Positions 53,661-63,362 of a stretch of DNA of 64,000 nucleotides are shown piece by piece. Both the position numbers and the translations under genes were made by a program. Within the stretch, counting starts at the first letter, position 1; every line of letters begins with the position of its first letter. The notes beneath the pieces were generated by a model. The model did no database searches, was not told the DNA's origin, and saw nothing but the letters and a program-made list of their open reading frames with translations. The stretch comes from an uncultured Prevotella sp. (GTDB taxonomy: Bacteria > Bacteroidota > Bacteroidia > Bacteroidales > Bacteroidaceae). The DNA lies in contig CAKPYB010000001.1 of assembly GCA_934202525.1 (NCBI GenBank), forward strand, positions 110,762-174,761, read 5' to 3'.

Positions 53661-56600
53661 CTACGATTCTGCAGCCACGAAATCCATCGGCTTGACGCCA
53701 AACTGTTTCTGGAAACACTTGGCAAAATAGCTAGGACTGCTGAAACCTACCATATAGCTGATTTCGCTGATGCGGTAGTTTCCTTCTTTCAGAAGCTGTG
53801 CGCCCTTCTTCAGTTTCACGAGTTGTATCATCTCGTTTGGCGTAACATCGGCAAGACCGCGAATCTTATTGAAGAGCGACGAGCGGCTCATGCCCATCTT
53901 CTCGGCAAGGAACGCCACGTTGAGTTCCGGATTTGCCACATTCTCTTCGATAATATTCGACATCTTCTCCAAGAACGCATTATCAACCTGAGTTGGAGCT
54001 ATTTCTGCTATCGGCTCAAGCGGAGTATGCGAGAACTTACTCCTCAACAGACGGCGCATCTCAAGAAGCTGTCTTACGCTTGCCTCAAGATACTTCATCG
54101 AGAACGGCTTTTCTATGTAGACATCGGCTCCACAGTTCATACTCTCCGTCTTCGCCGCATCATCGGTCTTTGCCGTGAGCATCACAAACGGAAGATGAGA
54201 GTATTCTGAATTCTCACGCACCCTACGGCAGAACTCCGGACCGTCCATCTCAGGCATCATCCAGTCGCTTATAATGAGCGAAACCGGATGTTTCTCCAGT
54301 TTGCGGAGTGCATCCTTTCCGTTGTCGGCTGTATAAACCGTATACATTTTCTCGAAATGAGCCTTCACAAACTGGCGCATGTCTTCGTCATCATCCACAA
54401 TCAGCATCGCCGGTTTTACCGGTTCACGAAGTGGACTGACAACGGCCTCGCCTGCCTTTTCAGAACCCTGCTCAGCCAGAGATGCATCTGTCAACAGACT
54501 TTCCTCTGCGGCAGCCTCTTCTTCCTTCACCATTTCATCCGCCTTCTCTACCACGGCATCCAGCTGGTTGAGCGGCAGGGTTACGATAAAGGTAGAGCCC
54601 TTGCCTACTTCCGATTCTACTTTTACCATACCATGATGAGCCTCAACGAGATTCTTCACGATGTTGAGACCGATTCCAGTTCCCGGTTTATTATCTCGTG
54701 CCTGATAGAAGGCTCCGAAGATTTTCTCCTTCTCGTCAGGACTGATTCCCAATCCGTTGTCCTCTACCTCGATGCAGAAATGGGTTCCATCCTCCAGCAG
54801 GCGGCAGGACAGGCGCACATAATCCTCCGTATATTTCAAGGCGTTGGTCATCAAATTGCTGATAACCTTGGTAACCGCCTCCTGATCTATCATCGCCACG
54901 AGATCATCTGCTGGATATTCTACCTCGAAACGGATGCTTTTCTGCTCGAAGGTAGGAGCAAAACGCTCAGCCACAGCATGCATCAGTTTTGAAATGTTAT
55001 TCAAGCGGAAATGAACCTGCATGCCCTTCTGCTGCACCTTGTTGAAATCGAGCAGTTGATTGACGAGCAGGAGCAAACGCTGGGCGTTACGGTCGATAAC
55101 AGAAAGCGTCTGCGTGATAGTCTCACCCTCAGCAAGTTTTCCGGAAGCCAGTTTCCAATGCTCTTTCAGACTCTCCAAAGGTCCGATGATAAGCGTTACC
55201 GGCGTACGGATTTCATGGGCAATCATCGTGAAGAACTGCAGGCGGGCGTCTCTCATCTCCTGATCCTGCTTGCGCTCCAACTGGTCGAGTTCTTCCTGAT
55301 GGCGGCGCTTTTCACGCTTCAACCGGCTCTGTGTGAACCAATAAATCACGTAACCGATGAGCAGAAGATACAGAATCTTGGCAGGTAAAGACCACCAGAA
55401 CGGCGGATGAACCACAATCTGCAGTTTTGCCTCATTCTTCGACCATACACCATCATTATTGGTTGCCTTAACCAGGAAGGTATAGGTTCCGGCAGGAAGA
55501 TTGGTATAGTTGGCACGATGCTCATGGGTATAAACCCAATCCTTGTCTACTCCCTCAAGTTTGTAAGCATACTGGTTCTTTTCAGGCGATACATAGCTCA
55601 AGGCTGCAAACGAGATATTGATGGTATTCTCATTATGAGACAGATTGAGTTCTGCTGCATGACTCAGAGATTTATCCAGCTGGTCGCTCCCCGCCTCTAT
55701 CGGCTTTCCAAAGAGTTCTACCGAGGTAATTGCCACAGGAGGAGCTACCTGGTTGATCTTGACGAGATATGGATAGAAACAGTTGAAACCTCTTGTCGAA
55801 CCGAAATAGATTCTGCCGTCAGAAGCCAGGAGTCCGGCATTTGGCATAAACTGGTCGCAGGTGAGTCCGTCATATTTATTGAACCGCTGGACAGGTTCAC
55901 CCGGCGTATATTTCACAATTCCCTTGCTTGTAGAAATCCACATTACTCCCTGCGAAATAACAAGGCTCGTGAAATCCTGACTAGGCGCATCGATGGAGAT
56001 GCGGCGAAAGATACCTTTAGAAGGCAGGAATTCGCAGAGTCCATCGCCAGTTACAGCATAGAGCTGCCCCTTTTCGCCGATAGCCAGACAGTTTACCTGA
56101 TCACTCACCAGCGAAGTAGAATCATTCTCTACATGCTTATACTGTTTCCAGTCGTTATTCTTGCCCAAGCGCCACAAGCCGCCTCCCTGGGTAGCAAACC
56201 ATACGTTGCCCTGAGGATCTTCCTTGATATCGATGGTAAGCGACTTGAACGATTTGATTTTTCTGAACTTCTGCTGACTTTCATCAAAAAGACTGGCTCC
56301 ATCCATCGAAGCCGCCCACAGCCGGTTCTTACGGTCGCGATAAATACAATAGGCATTACTGCCCGAAGCCATTCCATCGGTCTGGAAAATCTGCTGCGCT
56401 CCGGTAGCCATATCCATTCTGATGACACCATTACCATAGGTTCCCACCCACAGGTCATTACCATCGGCAAAGAGCGCATGAACATTATACTTGCCCATAG
56501 CCGCCTTGCCCGGATAAGAAACAAAACTGTTGGTCTGGGGATTGAAGCAGTCGAGTCCGGCATCATCGGTAGCTATCCAGATGCGATGCTGCTGGTCTTC

Positions 56601-57749
56601 GAAGAATCTTCCTACCACATTACCGCGCAATCCCCCTTGTCGGGCTGAGTAAGCACGGAAACGTTCTTCTACACTCGTAGAAGGAAGATAACTCACACCT
56701 CCATAGAAAGTAGTAACCCAGATGCCGCCTTCATTATCGCCCGCAATACCATAAACAAAACGCTCGCTCGTGCTCCGGCTTGGATCGTTTACTTCCGACA
56801 GCATGCTCCAGGAGCGGTTCTGGATATCATACTGCACCAGACCATCATCGCTCGCTATGAGAATAAACTTGTTGCCGTTGTTGTAAAGCTGGTGGATATG
56901 ATGAACTGCATTACTCAGAGTTCCGCTGATGAGCTGCTCGGCACTACCGTCGGCGTTGAGCTTGTAAAGTCCGTTATCCCAGGTTCCGACATAAATATTG
57001 CCATCTGGTGAGGCAAGCATCGCCAGGCCATAAAACTTGTTTGCATCGCCTCTTACCGGGAAAGCCTCAAACTGGTCGGTCGACTTGTTGAGATGATAGA
57101 TGCTGGCTTTACTATGATTAGAGAGCATCCATACCTGGTTATTGGCATCAACCAGCGTACATTGCACTATACCCTGAATATTCTTCATCGGATACTGGTG
57201 CAGTTCGTGAGTAGTCCGGTTGTATCTGAACACACCCTGTCCGTTGGTAGAAATCCACACATTCTGATCGCCGTCAAGCGAGAAATTAAGAACAGGAGCC
57301 GTAATCTTATCGCTCAGTTTCTGGAACCGGTCGGTTTCATAACTGAACAGATAGGCTCCATTATTGCAGCCTACGAGCAGTCCTTCTTCGCAAGCGGTCA
57401 GAGCAGCTACATACTGGTCTATTGCCGTAAAAGGATTATAATAGGTTTTGACATCATAGCCGTCAAAACGGCACAATCCGTTATCTGTACCAAACCACAT
57501 GTATCCCTTGGAACCCTGAACCACGCTACGCACGGCATTACTCGGCAAACCATTATCCATCGTGATAGAGCGCACCATCGGGTCGACAGGAGCCCATTGT
57601 GCACCGGAACTGGTTTGCGTTATCGTATGTGGCTGCGCCTGAATATCCGTAGTTCCTTTCGAAACGAAGGCGGTCGGCACCTGAGCCTCAGCCCCTACAA
57701 GCATCATCATGCAGAGCACAGAAACCATTAGAATAGATATCTTTCTCAT
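53661..57749 (-). CDS. Hybrid two-component system sensor-regulator (HTCS)
   Basis: This 1362-residue one-protein regulator has the Bacteroidota HTCS layout. A signal peptide (1-22) and a long two-propeller sensor of Reg_prop repeats (about 50-715) are followed by a Y_Y_Y domain (about 715-780) and a membrane helix (about 785-806). Then come the histidine kinase with His845 in MIAHEIRTP and ATP site GTGIGLNIVKNL, a receiver domain with Asp1162 in ISDWMMPEMDG, and a C-terminal AraC HTH (about 1260-1362). It senses a periplasmic ligand and activates nearby genes. Most HTCS sit next to glycan-use loci; this one sits beside three secreted peptidase genes and no susC/D pair. Confidence 0.95.
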   Translation of the reverse strand: MRKISILMVSVLCMMMLVGAEAQVPTAFVSKGTTDIQAQPHTITQTSSGAQWAPVDPMVRSITMDNGLPSNAVRSVVQGSKGYMWFGTDNGLCRFDGYDVKTYYNPFTAIDQYVAALTACEEGLLVGCNNGAYLFSYETDRFQKLSDKITAPVLNFSLDGDQNVWISTNGQGVFRYNRTTHELHQYPMKNIQGIVQCTLVDANNQVWMLSNHSKASIYHLNKSTDQFEAFPVRGDANKFYGLAMLASPDGNIYVGTWDNGLYKLNADGSAEQLISGTLSNAVHHIHQLYNNGNKFILIASDDGLVQYDIQNRSWSMLSEVNDPSRSTSERFVYGIAGDNEGGIWVTTFYGGVSYLPSTSVEERFRAYSARQGGLRGNVVGRFFEDQQHRIWIATDDAGLDCFNPQTNSFVSYPGKAAMGKYNVHALFADGNDLWVGTYGNGVIRMDMATGAQQIFQTDGMASGSNAYCIYRDRKNRLWAASMDGASLFDESQQKFRKIKSFKSLTIDIKEDPQGNVWFATQGGGLWRLGKNNDWKQYKHVENDSTSLVSDQVNCLAIGEKGQLYAVTGDGLCEFLPSKGIFRRISIDAPSQDFTSLVISQGVMWISTSKGIVKYTPGEPVQRFNKYDGLTCDQFMPNAGLLASDGRIYFGSTRGFNCFYPYLVKINQVAPPVAITSVELFGKPIEAGSDQLDKSLSHAAELNLSHNENTINISFAALSYVSPEKNQYAYKLEGVDKDWVYTHEHRANYTNLPAGTYTFLVKATNNDGVWSKNEAKLQIVVHPPFWWSLPAKILYLLLIGYVIYWFTQSRLKREKRRHQEELDQLERKQDQEMRDARLQFFTMIAHEIRTPVTLIIGPLESLKEHWKLASGKLAEGETITQTLSVIDRNAQRLLLLVNQLLDFNKVQQKGMQVHFRLNNISKLMHAVAERFAPTFEQKSIRFEVEYPADDLVAMIDQEAVTKVISNLMTNALKYTEDYVRLSCRLLEDGTHFCIEVEDNGLGISPDEKEKIFGAFYQARDNKPGTGIGLNIVKNLVEAHHGMVKVESEVGKGSTFIVTLPLNQLDAVVEKADEMVKEEEAAAEESLLTDASLAEQGSEKAGEAVVSPLREPVKPAMLIVDDDEDMRQFVKAHFEKMYTVYTADNGKDALRKLEKHPVSLIISDWMMPEMDGPEFCRRVRENSEYSHLPFVMLTAKTDDAAKTESMNCGADVYIEKPFSMKYLEASVRQLLEMRRLLRSKFSHTPLEPIAEIAPTQVDNAFLEKMSNIIEENVANPELNVAFLAEKMGMSRSSLFNKIRGLADVTPNEMIQLVKLKKGAQLLKEGNYRISEISYMVGFSSPSYFAKCFQKQFGVKPMDFVAAES

Positions 57750-57791
57750 TATATGGGTCTTTATTTTCTGTTGTTAGATAAATTAATGCCG

Positions 57792-57822
57792 CAAAATTAC
57801 AAAAATATAACGAGAAATACAA
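57792..57822 (-). promoter_or_regulatory. Promoter of the HTCS gene
   Basis: On the minus strand, TTG (57820-57822) and TAATTTTG (57792-57799) are 20 bp apart, just after the terminator of the preceding peptidase gene. Confidence 0.6.
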
Positions 57823-57830
57823 CAAAAAGA

Positions 57831-57897
57831 ACAAAAAAAGCCCCGAAACAAACAAATAGCTACTTTTTTAAAGTAAGACTATCCGTTTGCTTCAGGG
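57831..57897 (-). terminator. Terminator after the S9 peptidase gene
   Basis: On the minus strand GCCCTGAAGCAAAC pairs with GTTTGTTTCGGGGC across a long loop, followed by T residues. It separates the peptidase genes from the HTCS gene. Confidence 0.75.
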
Positions 57898-57955
57898 CAA
57901 AACTTAAATAATGATTCAAGTGAGAAGTTTCACTATCAACAGATTGAAACCTGAA

Positions 57956-60103
57956 TTACTTGCTCTTTACATCACTCCATTTTGGCGGTTTCACACCCAG
58001 CAGATTCTTCACGAAGAAATCGTAACGCTTGTGTTCGCCGTAGAGTTCGCCCATGGTATGATGGGCTCCAGGAATCACCACGAGTTCGAAATCCTTGTTC
58101 GCCTTTTCCAGGGCATTCACCACCTGATAGGTGCTCGATGGATCTACGTTGTCATCTATCTCTCCTACCACCAGCATCAACGGGCGCTCCAGCTTGTGGG
58201 CATTCTCCACGTTGCTGCACTCTACGTAACTGGAATCGATAGGCCAGCTCATCCATTGCTCGTTCCACCAGATTTTATCCATCCGGTTGTCGTGACAGCC
58301 GCAGGCACTATAGGCTGCCTTGTAGAAATCGCCATGCAGCAATACGGCTGTGGTACTCTCCTGTCCGCCTGCCGAACAGCCATAGATTGCCACATTATCA
58401 GCATCCATATAAGGATACTTCTTGGCTGCAGCCTTGATCCAGAGTTCACGGTCTGGGAACCCGGCATCCTTCAGGTTCTTGTAGCAAACCTCCTCAAACT
58501 TCTTGCCGCGATAGGAAGTTCCCATCGCATCGAGCTGGACTACGATGAAACCGAGTTCGGCAAGCGAAGTGGTGTACCAGTTGTATGGCATGAAACTCTT
58601 CGGAGTATAGGCATCGCCCGGACCCGAATAGATATACTCGATAACCGGATATTTCTTGTTCGGATCGAAATTGGTAGGGCGCTGGATGATGCCCCACATA
58701 TCCGTCTTGTCATCTCTTCCCTTTGCCACAAACACTTCCGGAGCCACCCATCCGTGCTTCTTCAAAGTAGTAATATCAGCCGTTTCCAGAGTCTTGACGA
58801 GCTTACCGGTCTGCGCATCTCTGAGCACGGTAACAGGAGCGGCATCCACCTTAGAATAGGTATCCAGGAGATAACGGTAATCATAGGTATATTGGGCACT
58901 ATGATTTCCCTCTTCAGGAGTGAGCGCCACCATATTCTTGCCGTCGATACCTATTTTATAATAATGTACCAAGTATGGGTCCTCATTCTTGTTCACGCCA
59001 CTAGCCGAGAAATAGATTTCTCCCTTCTCTTCATCCACACGCTGGATGCCGCGAACAAACCATTCGCCCTTGGTAATCTGACGGATAACCTTCGACTTCT
59101 GCACATCGTAGAGATAGAGATGATTCCAGTTGTCGCGCTCGCTCAGCCAGAGCAGCTGCTTGCCATCCTTGATAAACTGGCGCCACAGACGACCATAGTT
59201 TACGAAGGTATTGGCACGCTCCTCTACCACGGTACGCAGCTTGCCGGTTTCAGCATTCATCGCCAACATCTGATAGAGATGATGACCACGCTGGTTGTAT
59301 TCCATCGTCACCTCCTTGCTGTCAGGAGTCCATTGCATCCATTCCAGTTCATACTGGTTTTCTATCTGATGCTTGTCAGCCTCCACCTTCTTTCCGGTAG
59401 CCACATCGATAATGACCGGATAGTGCTGTGGCAGGGCATCGCCCGGCTTGGCATACTCCTGTTTGTGGAGGATAGGCTGCAGCTGGTCGGCAGGCGAAGA
59501 TTCCACATAGTAAGCATAGCGCTTCTCTACCGGCACTCGCTTGCATACGAAGATGTGTTTGCCGTCTGGGCTCCATTGGATGCGGTTGCTGTAATAGCAG
59601 CCGATGGTACCATCCTGAGTAAGGATTCGCTTGGCTTCGGTATAAGGTTTTCCTGCCTCATGAACCACCACGTTGTAACCTTCGATGTAGGCTTCCATCT
59701 TGCCGTCTGGCGAAAGTACCGGATAAGCCTCCTTCTCCTCATCCACCTCCATCCAGTGGCGCTCATGGCGTCTGCCAAACTGAGGTTTGTAGGCAGGACG
59801 AGGCTTGATGCCCAGCGCCTTCTCCATCGCTTCCTGCGAATCGTAAGTCTTCATCTCGTCCTTGTCGGCATCATAGGAAACAAACTTCCTACCCTGAGGA
59901 GTAGAAATCTGATAATGCAGTACGTGGGTGGAATCGCACCAAGCCGATGAACGTGCCCAATGGAACACGGAATCGGCAGAGAACTGATGACGAAGAGCAT
60001 AGGCTCTGTTGTAATCTTCTAATGTGCCCTGTGCTGAAGCTGTAGCTGCCGGCATCGCCAAAGCTGCGCTCAACAGCGAAAGAGCTAAAATCTGATTCTT
60101 CAT
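57956..60103 (-). CDS. S9-family peptidase, dipeptidyl peptidase IV-like
   Basis: This 715-residue secreted or periplasmic serine peptidase has a signal peptide (1-24, ending ATASA), an eight-bladed propeller-type N-terminal half (DPPIV_N) and a C-terminal alpha/beta-hydrolase domain. The nucleophile Ser577 is in GCSAGGQES, the catalytic Asp in GEIDDNVDP and the His in GAHHTMGE. Enzymes of this type release dipeptides (usually X-Pro) from peptide N-termini. It follows the M64 peptidase gene by 57 bp and is probably the last gene of the peptidase operon. Confidence 0.93.
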   Translation of the reverse strand: MKNQILALSLLSAALAMPAATASAQGTLEDYNRAYALRHQFSADSVFHWARSSAWCDSTHVLHYQISTPQGRKFVSYDADKDEMKTYDSQEAMEKALGIKPRPAYKPQFGRRHERHWMEVDEEKEAYPVLSPDGKMEAYIEGYNVVVHEAGKPYTEAKRILTQDGTIGCYYSNRIQWSPDGKHIFVCKRVPVEKRYAYYVESSPADQLQPILHKQEYAKPGDALPQHYPVIIDVATGKKVEADKHQIENQYELEWMQWTPDSKEVTMEYNQRGHHLYQMLAMNAETGKLRTVVEERANTFVNYGRLWRQFIKDGKQLLWLSERDNWNHLYLYDVQKSKVIRQITKGEWFVRGIQRVDEEKGEIYFSASGVNKNEDPYLVHYYKIGIDGKNMVALTPEEGNHSAQYTYDYRYLLDTYSKVDAAPVTVLRDAQTGKLVKTLETADITTLKKHGWVAPEVFVAKGRDDKTDMWGIIQRPTNFDPNKKYPVIEYIYSGPGDAYTPKSFMPYNWYTTSLAELGFIVVQLDAMGTSYRGKKFEEVCYKNLKDAGFPDRELWIKAAAKKYPYMDADNVAIYGCSAGGQESTTAVLLHGDFYKAAYSACGCHDNRMDKIWWNEQWMSWPIDSSYVECSNVENAHKLERPLMLVVGEIDDNVDPSSTYQVVNALEKANKDFELVVIPGAHHTMGELYGEHKRYDFFVKNLLGVKPPKWSDVKSK

Positions 60104-60160
60104 TATACTTGATATTTTACTTGTTGACTTCTTAAGTATTTTTCTCCAGTTAGGAAAATA

Positions 60161-61489
60161 TTATTTCCCAGTATAGAAATCTGTGATGCGTCGGATGGCA
60201 CGCTGGCAAACCGGACAGAAATCATCCACTTCGTTGATTCGCATACGGCAGACCTGCGCCGGACGATAACATCCCTTGCTCTGGTTGCCCGCACCCTCGA
60301 ACACACCAATCTTGAATACGGCTTCGTTGAGTTTCTTCTGCTCCTTCGCGTTCCTGATATTCTTATGATCCGGAAGTTTGGCTAGCGGCGCAGGAATCTT
60401 CACGCCCTTCGGCATCATATCCGCCCACTTGCTCTGGAAATCCTTCAGCGTGGTGAGGTTCGGTTCCCAAGGCTCGGTATCACTAGGATACATCGGGTCG
60501 TACTCATCGGTACTGTACTCATCACCCAAACCCGCATAGCCATGACCGAACTCATGTACCAGCACCTTCTTGAACGTAGGATGATCAGAGGTAGAAAGCG
60601 TAACCTGGTTGTAGATGCCGCCACCACCATACGTAGGCGAATTCACCAATACGATGATCTGCTCGAAAGGCACATTACTCAAGGCATCATAAATGCGATG
60701 AATCTTGCTTGTGGTGAGATAACGGTTCGAATAGAAAGTATCGTAATGAGAACAAGCCATCGTGTTCTTCCATTTCCCGTCGTGCGGAATACTTGGTCCC
60801 TCATCGAGCGATGGAGCCGCAACAGCCACCACGTTGAATCTCGACTTGAGCGAAGCGAAAGGTTCGCGCTCGAAGATGGCATCGGCTGCCCGCTGCGCAT
60901 CCTGATAGAACTTATCCATCTGGTCCTGGCGATAACCCTCGGCGATGATGGCGAGGTCAACACAGTCGGCAGTCTCTCCGCTCTTCACGATGTAGCGGTA
61001 AGGGATGCCATTCTCGCCCAATGGTCGGATGAGGATATCCTGGGGATTGATGGTATGGCGCAGCTCAGCCGTCACCTTCTGATGCGTATCGCTCAGGGTG
61101 ATGCTAACATCCACCGGCTTCTTTGGGAAAGGCACGAGGAAACTGCTTTCGAATGATTTCTGCAGATGTTTAGCCTCCTGTGTAAGCTGCCACTCCTGGA
61201 AGAGTGTAGAGAAAGTGTTTACATAGAGCACCTTGTTGGTACCATGTTCATATACGGTTATCTGTCCGTTTCCGTTCAGGAATTTCTCATCCAGTCTTGT
61301 CTTTCTGCCCGCCCATGTAGGGTTGCTGTAAGCCTGTTCGAAATAGATAGCCTGTTTCACGCTATCGCCCGCCACGATGTAATCCAGTCGCAGCGTCTTG
61401 TCTTCGAAGTTATCTTCAAAGCGCTGTGCCTGCATCGGCAACGCCATCATCAAGGCGAGAGATGCAGATAATAAAGTCTTATTCTTCAT
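60161..61489 (-). CDS. M64-family (IgA peptidase-like) zinc metallopeptidase
   Basis: The 442-residue protein has a signal peptide (1-22, ending MQAQ) and a C-terminal catalytic domain with the zinc motif HEFGHGYAGLGDEY, whose ligands begin at His312 and His316. This pattern defines peptidase family M64, first described for a Clostridium IgA peptidase. Cleavage of IgA by this protein is not shown and should not be assumed. Late Cys residues (CYRPAQVCRMR and FCPVCQR) may form disulfides. It lies 31 bp after the preceding metallopeptidase-like gene. Confidence 0.9.
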   Translation of the reverse strand: MKNKTLLSASLALMMALPMQAQRFEDNFEDKTLRLDYIVAGDSVKQAIYFEQAYSNPTWAGRKTRLDEKFLNGNGQITVYEHGTNKVLYVNTFSTLFQEWQLTQEAKHLQKSFESSFLVPFPKKPVDVSITLSDTHQKVTAELRHTINPQDILIRPLGENGIPYRYIVKSGETADCVDLAIIAEGYRQDQMDKFYQDAQRAADAIFEREPFASLKSRFNVVAVAAPSLDEGPSIPHDGKWKNTMACSHYDTFYSNRYLTTSKIHRIYDALSNVPFEQIIVLVNSPTYGGGGIYNQVTLSTSDHPTFKKVLVHEFGHGYAGLGDEYSTDEYDPMYPSDTEPWEPNLTTLKDFQSKWADMMPKGVKIPAPLAKLPDHKNIRNAKEQKKLNEAVFKIGVFEGAGNQSKGCYRPAQVCRMRINEVDDFCPVCQRAIRRITDFYTGK

Positions 61490-61520
61490 TTTTTTATTTC
61501 ATTCTCGTTAATAATGATAT

Positions 61521-62873
61521 TTACTTCACTCTTACCTCATAAGGGAACCGGCGGGAAGATGGATCGAGCGAATGATTCGCAGGAGCTCCCATCACCACGA
61601 GATAGAGCGCCTTGAGCGGCTGGGACTTTGGAGCCACAAGCGAAACCTTTCCGTTCATCGCTTCACCCATCGGACTGTAGATGCATTCATCGGTATCGGC
61701 AGTTACTCCCACCAATCCATAACGGTAACCGATGGTGCGTGCCATCTTGTCCTTGGATGCCTTGAACACCTTACCCTCGGCATCGAGGGCTCTGAAATCT
61801 ACAGTAACCTTCTTGCCTGCCTTCGGGATTTCCAACTTGATGGCATTGAATCCATAGTTCTCTGGAACCGAAGCTGTATCCGGACGGAGATAACCATTCT
61901 TCTGCTTCAGCATCTTGGTATCGAAGGTGCAGGCATAAGGACGGGTCTCCTTGCGGGCATAATCGAAATCGAAGTTCACGAGATGGCGGTAGCAGTCGAA
62001 CATCTCATCATTAAACTGCTTCTGACTCATCTTATACTTCCGCTTGTAGGTAACAACCGGGTCCTCTCCTACTTTTCCCTCCCGATAGAGCTGGGCGATG
62101 CTTTCCAATCCATGCTTCTCAGCCCACCATTCTATCACGTATGGCGAATGATAGATGTTGTCCAGATGCAAATATCCCTTATGGGTAAGTTGTCTGAAGG
62201 CATCGAAATGATACTTCTCATCTGTTATCCAGTCGGGATTCACTCTCCAGAGCATCCATTGGGATGTCATCTCGAAGAAACCGCTTCCTCCCCAGGCTTC
62301 GCCCGTTTTGTCTGCCATAATCTGAAGCTGGAAACTGTGTCCCAACTCGTGAGCCAGACAGTTGAGTTTCTTATCTTGAATACGGTTAGGTGTTACCCAG
62401 AGCGCCCCGATAAAGTCATCATAAGTTCCGCCGTAAGCGGTTCCTTCCAGCGAATAGTTCACCATCACCATCATCTTATACTTGTCGCAGATGCTGCCCG
62501 GCAGAGAGAACTTCAGGGTGTCACGGAAGAAACGATAGAACCGTTCTACCTGAGTCTGTAGATTGCCCAGGTCGAATTTCATCGGCTTACCTTCGAGCGA
62601 AGGAGGATTCTGCGGATTGTCCCCGAATGGCTTTTCCCAGAAATACACGATATTCTGGGTCTGTGCACTATGTCGCCAGCACCATCTCTCATCATCCTTA
62701 TTGAAATCATAGGGTTTCAGGGAATCCGGTACGAAGATGAGTTTCTGTGGTGCAGATACGGGATTTACGGGTCTGGTAGCAGGAGCCTCAGATGGATCCT
62801 GCTGCGCCAGGGCTGCAGTAGCCCAAGGCAAGGTAGCCGCTGTGAGTATCAGCGATAAAAAGATTCGTTTCAT
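61521..62873 (-). CDS. Secreted zinc-metallopeptidase-like protein (HExxH), DUF6055-type
   Basis: This protein of about 450 residues has a signal peptide from Met at 62873 (MKRIFLSLILTAATLPWATAALAQ). An upstream in-frame start at 62981 is less likely, since it would place 36 non-signal residues first and would lie upstream of the promoter box. The central part has CLAHELGHSFQLQ, with HELGH at His175-His179, and downstream Glu/Trp-rich helices. The C-terminal half looks like a beta-sandwich. The layout resembles poorly described Bacteroidota proteins (DUF6055-like); peptidase activity is inferred from the motif. It heads the operon of three secreted peptidase genes. Confidence 0.8.
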   Translation of the reverse strand: MKRIFLSLILTAATLPWATAALAQQDPSEAPATRPVNPVSAPQKLIFVPDSLKPYDFNKDDERWCWRHSAQTQNIVYFWEKPFGDNPQNPPSLEGKPMKFDLGNLQTQVERFYRFFRDTLKFSLPGSICDKYKMMVMVNYSLEGTAYGGTYDDFIGALWVTPNRIQDKKLNCLAHELGHSFQLQIMADKTGEAWGGSGFFEMTSQWMLWRVNPDWITDEKYHFDAFRQLTHKGYLHLDNIYHSPYVIEWWAEKHGLESIAQLYREGKVGEDPVVTYKRKYKMSQKQFNDEMFDCYRHLVNFDFDYARKETRPYACTFDTKMLKQKNGYLRPDTASVPENYGFNAIKLEIPKAGKKVTVDFRALDAEGKVFKASKDKMARTIGYRYGLVGVTADTDECIYSPMGEAMNGKVSLVAPKSQPLKALYLVVMGAPANHSLDPSSRRFPYEVRVK

Positions 62874-62909
62874 TTCGGTTATGATTTTTGCGTTATTTAT
62901 ATTTCGCCA

Positions 62910-62917
62910 CAAAAGTA
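62910..62917 (-). promoter_or_regulatory. -7 box of the peptidase operon
   Basis: The minus strand reads TACTTTTG, 37 bp before the Met at 62873, which supports that start. A -33 TTTG is not at the standard distance, as expected of an HTCS-activated promoter. Confidence 0.55.
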
Positions 62918-63040
62918 CTGATAATCTTGCAAAAGCAGTAGCAATATCGTCTAAAATGATACAAATATCGTATTTTCCCAAAGAACATCTTAGAGAATCG
63001 TCAAAAATAGCATCAGAATGACAGATTTATACCAAAATAC

Positions 63041-63071
63041 TTGGAAGATATTATAAAAAATCGTATCTTTG
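63041..63071 (+). promoter_or_regulatory. Promoter of the Rpn-tail gene
   Basis: TTG at 63041-63043 and TATCTTTG at 63064-63071 are 20 bp apart, 30 bp before the start codon. Confidence 0.7.
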
Positions 63072-63100
63072 CCAAAAGAATTCTATAAAAAGAACAGATT

Positions 63101-63331
63101 ATGAGATTATCAGAAGAACGATATGACAATCCGGCTTACCGAGATATAAAAAATTCGATCGATACTGCGAAGGAAGAAGGCAGAGAAGAAGGCAGAGAAG
63201 AAGGCAGAGAAGAAGGTATTGCCAAAGAAAAGTTGGCTACCGCAAAGCGTCTTCTCGGCATGGGGCTCACACAAGAGCAAGTTGCCAAAGGTACAGACCT
63301 TTCAATAGAAGACATAGAGAGACTTGTTTAA
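63101..63331 (+). CDS. Stand-alone C-terminal segment of an Rpn/PD-(D/E)XK family protein
   Basis: This 76-residue protein resembles only the tail of Rpn-type (recombination-promoting nuclease, TIGR01784) proteins: a charged helix start, GREEG repeated, then a short helix-turn-helix-like end (AKRLLGMGLTQEQVAKGTDLSIEDIERLV). The nuclease domain that normally precedes it is absent upstream. A full promoter lies directly before the start, so it is a free-standing gene or a remnant that gained one. In E. coli, small Rpn C-terminal proteins made from internal starts inhibit the full-length toxic nuclease; this gene may be an independent version of that inhibitor. Confidence 0.65.
   Translation: MRLSEERYDNPAYRDIKNSIDTAKEEGREEGREEGREEGIAKEKLATAKRLLGMGLTQEQVAKGTDLSIEDIERLV
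63176..63211 (+). repeat. 12-bp tandem repeat in the Rpn-tail gene
   Basis: GAAGGCAGAGAA occurs three times in tandem (63176-63211) and continues as a partial fourth copy. It encodes the GREE repeat. The 12-base unit keeps the frame, so copy number can vary without breaking the gene. Confidence 0.9.
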
Positions 63332-63362
63332 ACAACAGAACTTTCGCATGTGGTTCAAGAAC

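Noticed and set aside
57911-59950. 679-codon plus-strand open frame opposite the S9 peptidase gene
   Set aside because: It is antisense to a gene with intact catalytic motifs, matches no protein family, and long antisense frames are common here because of codon bias.
60161-61489. Calling the M64 peptidase an IgA protease
   Set aside because: The family name comes from one studied enzyme; sequence alone does not show IgA cleavage.
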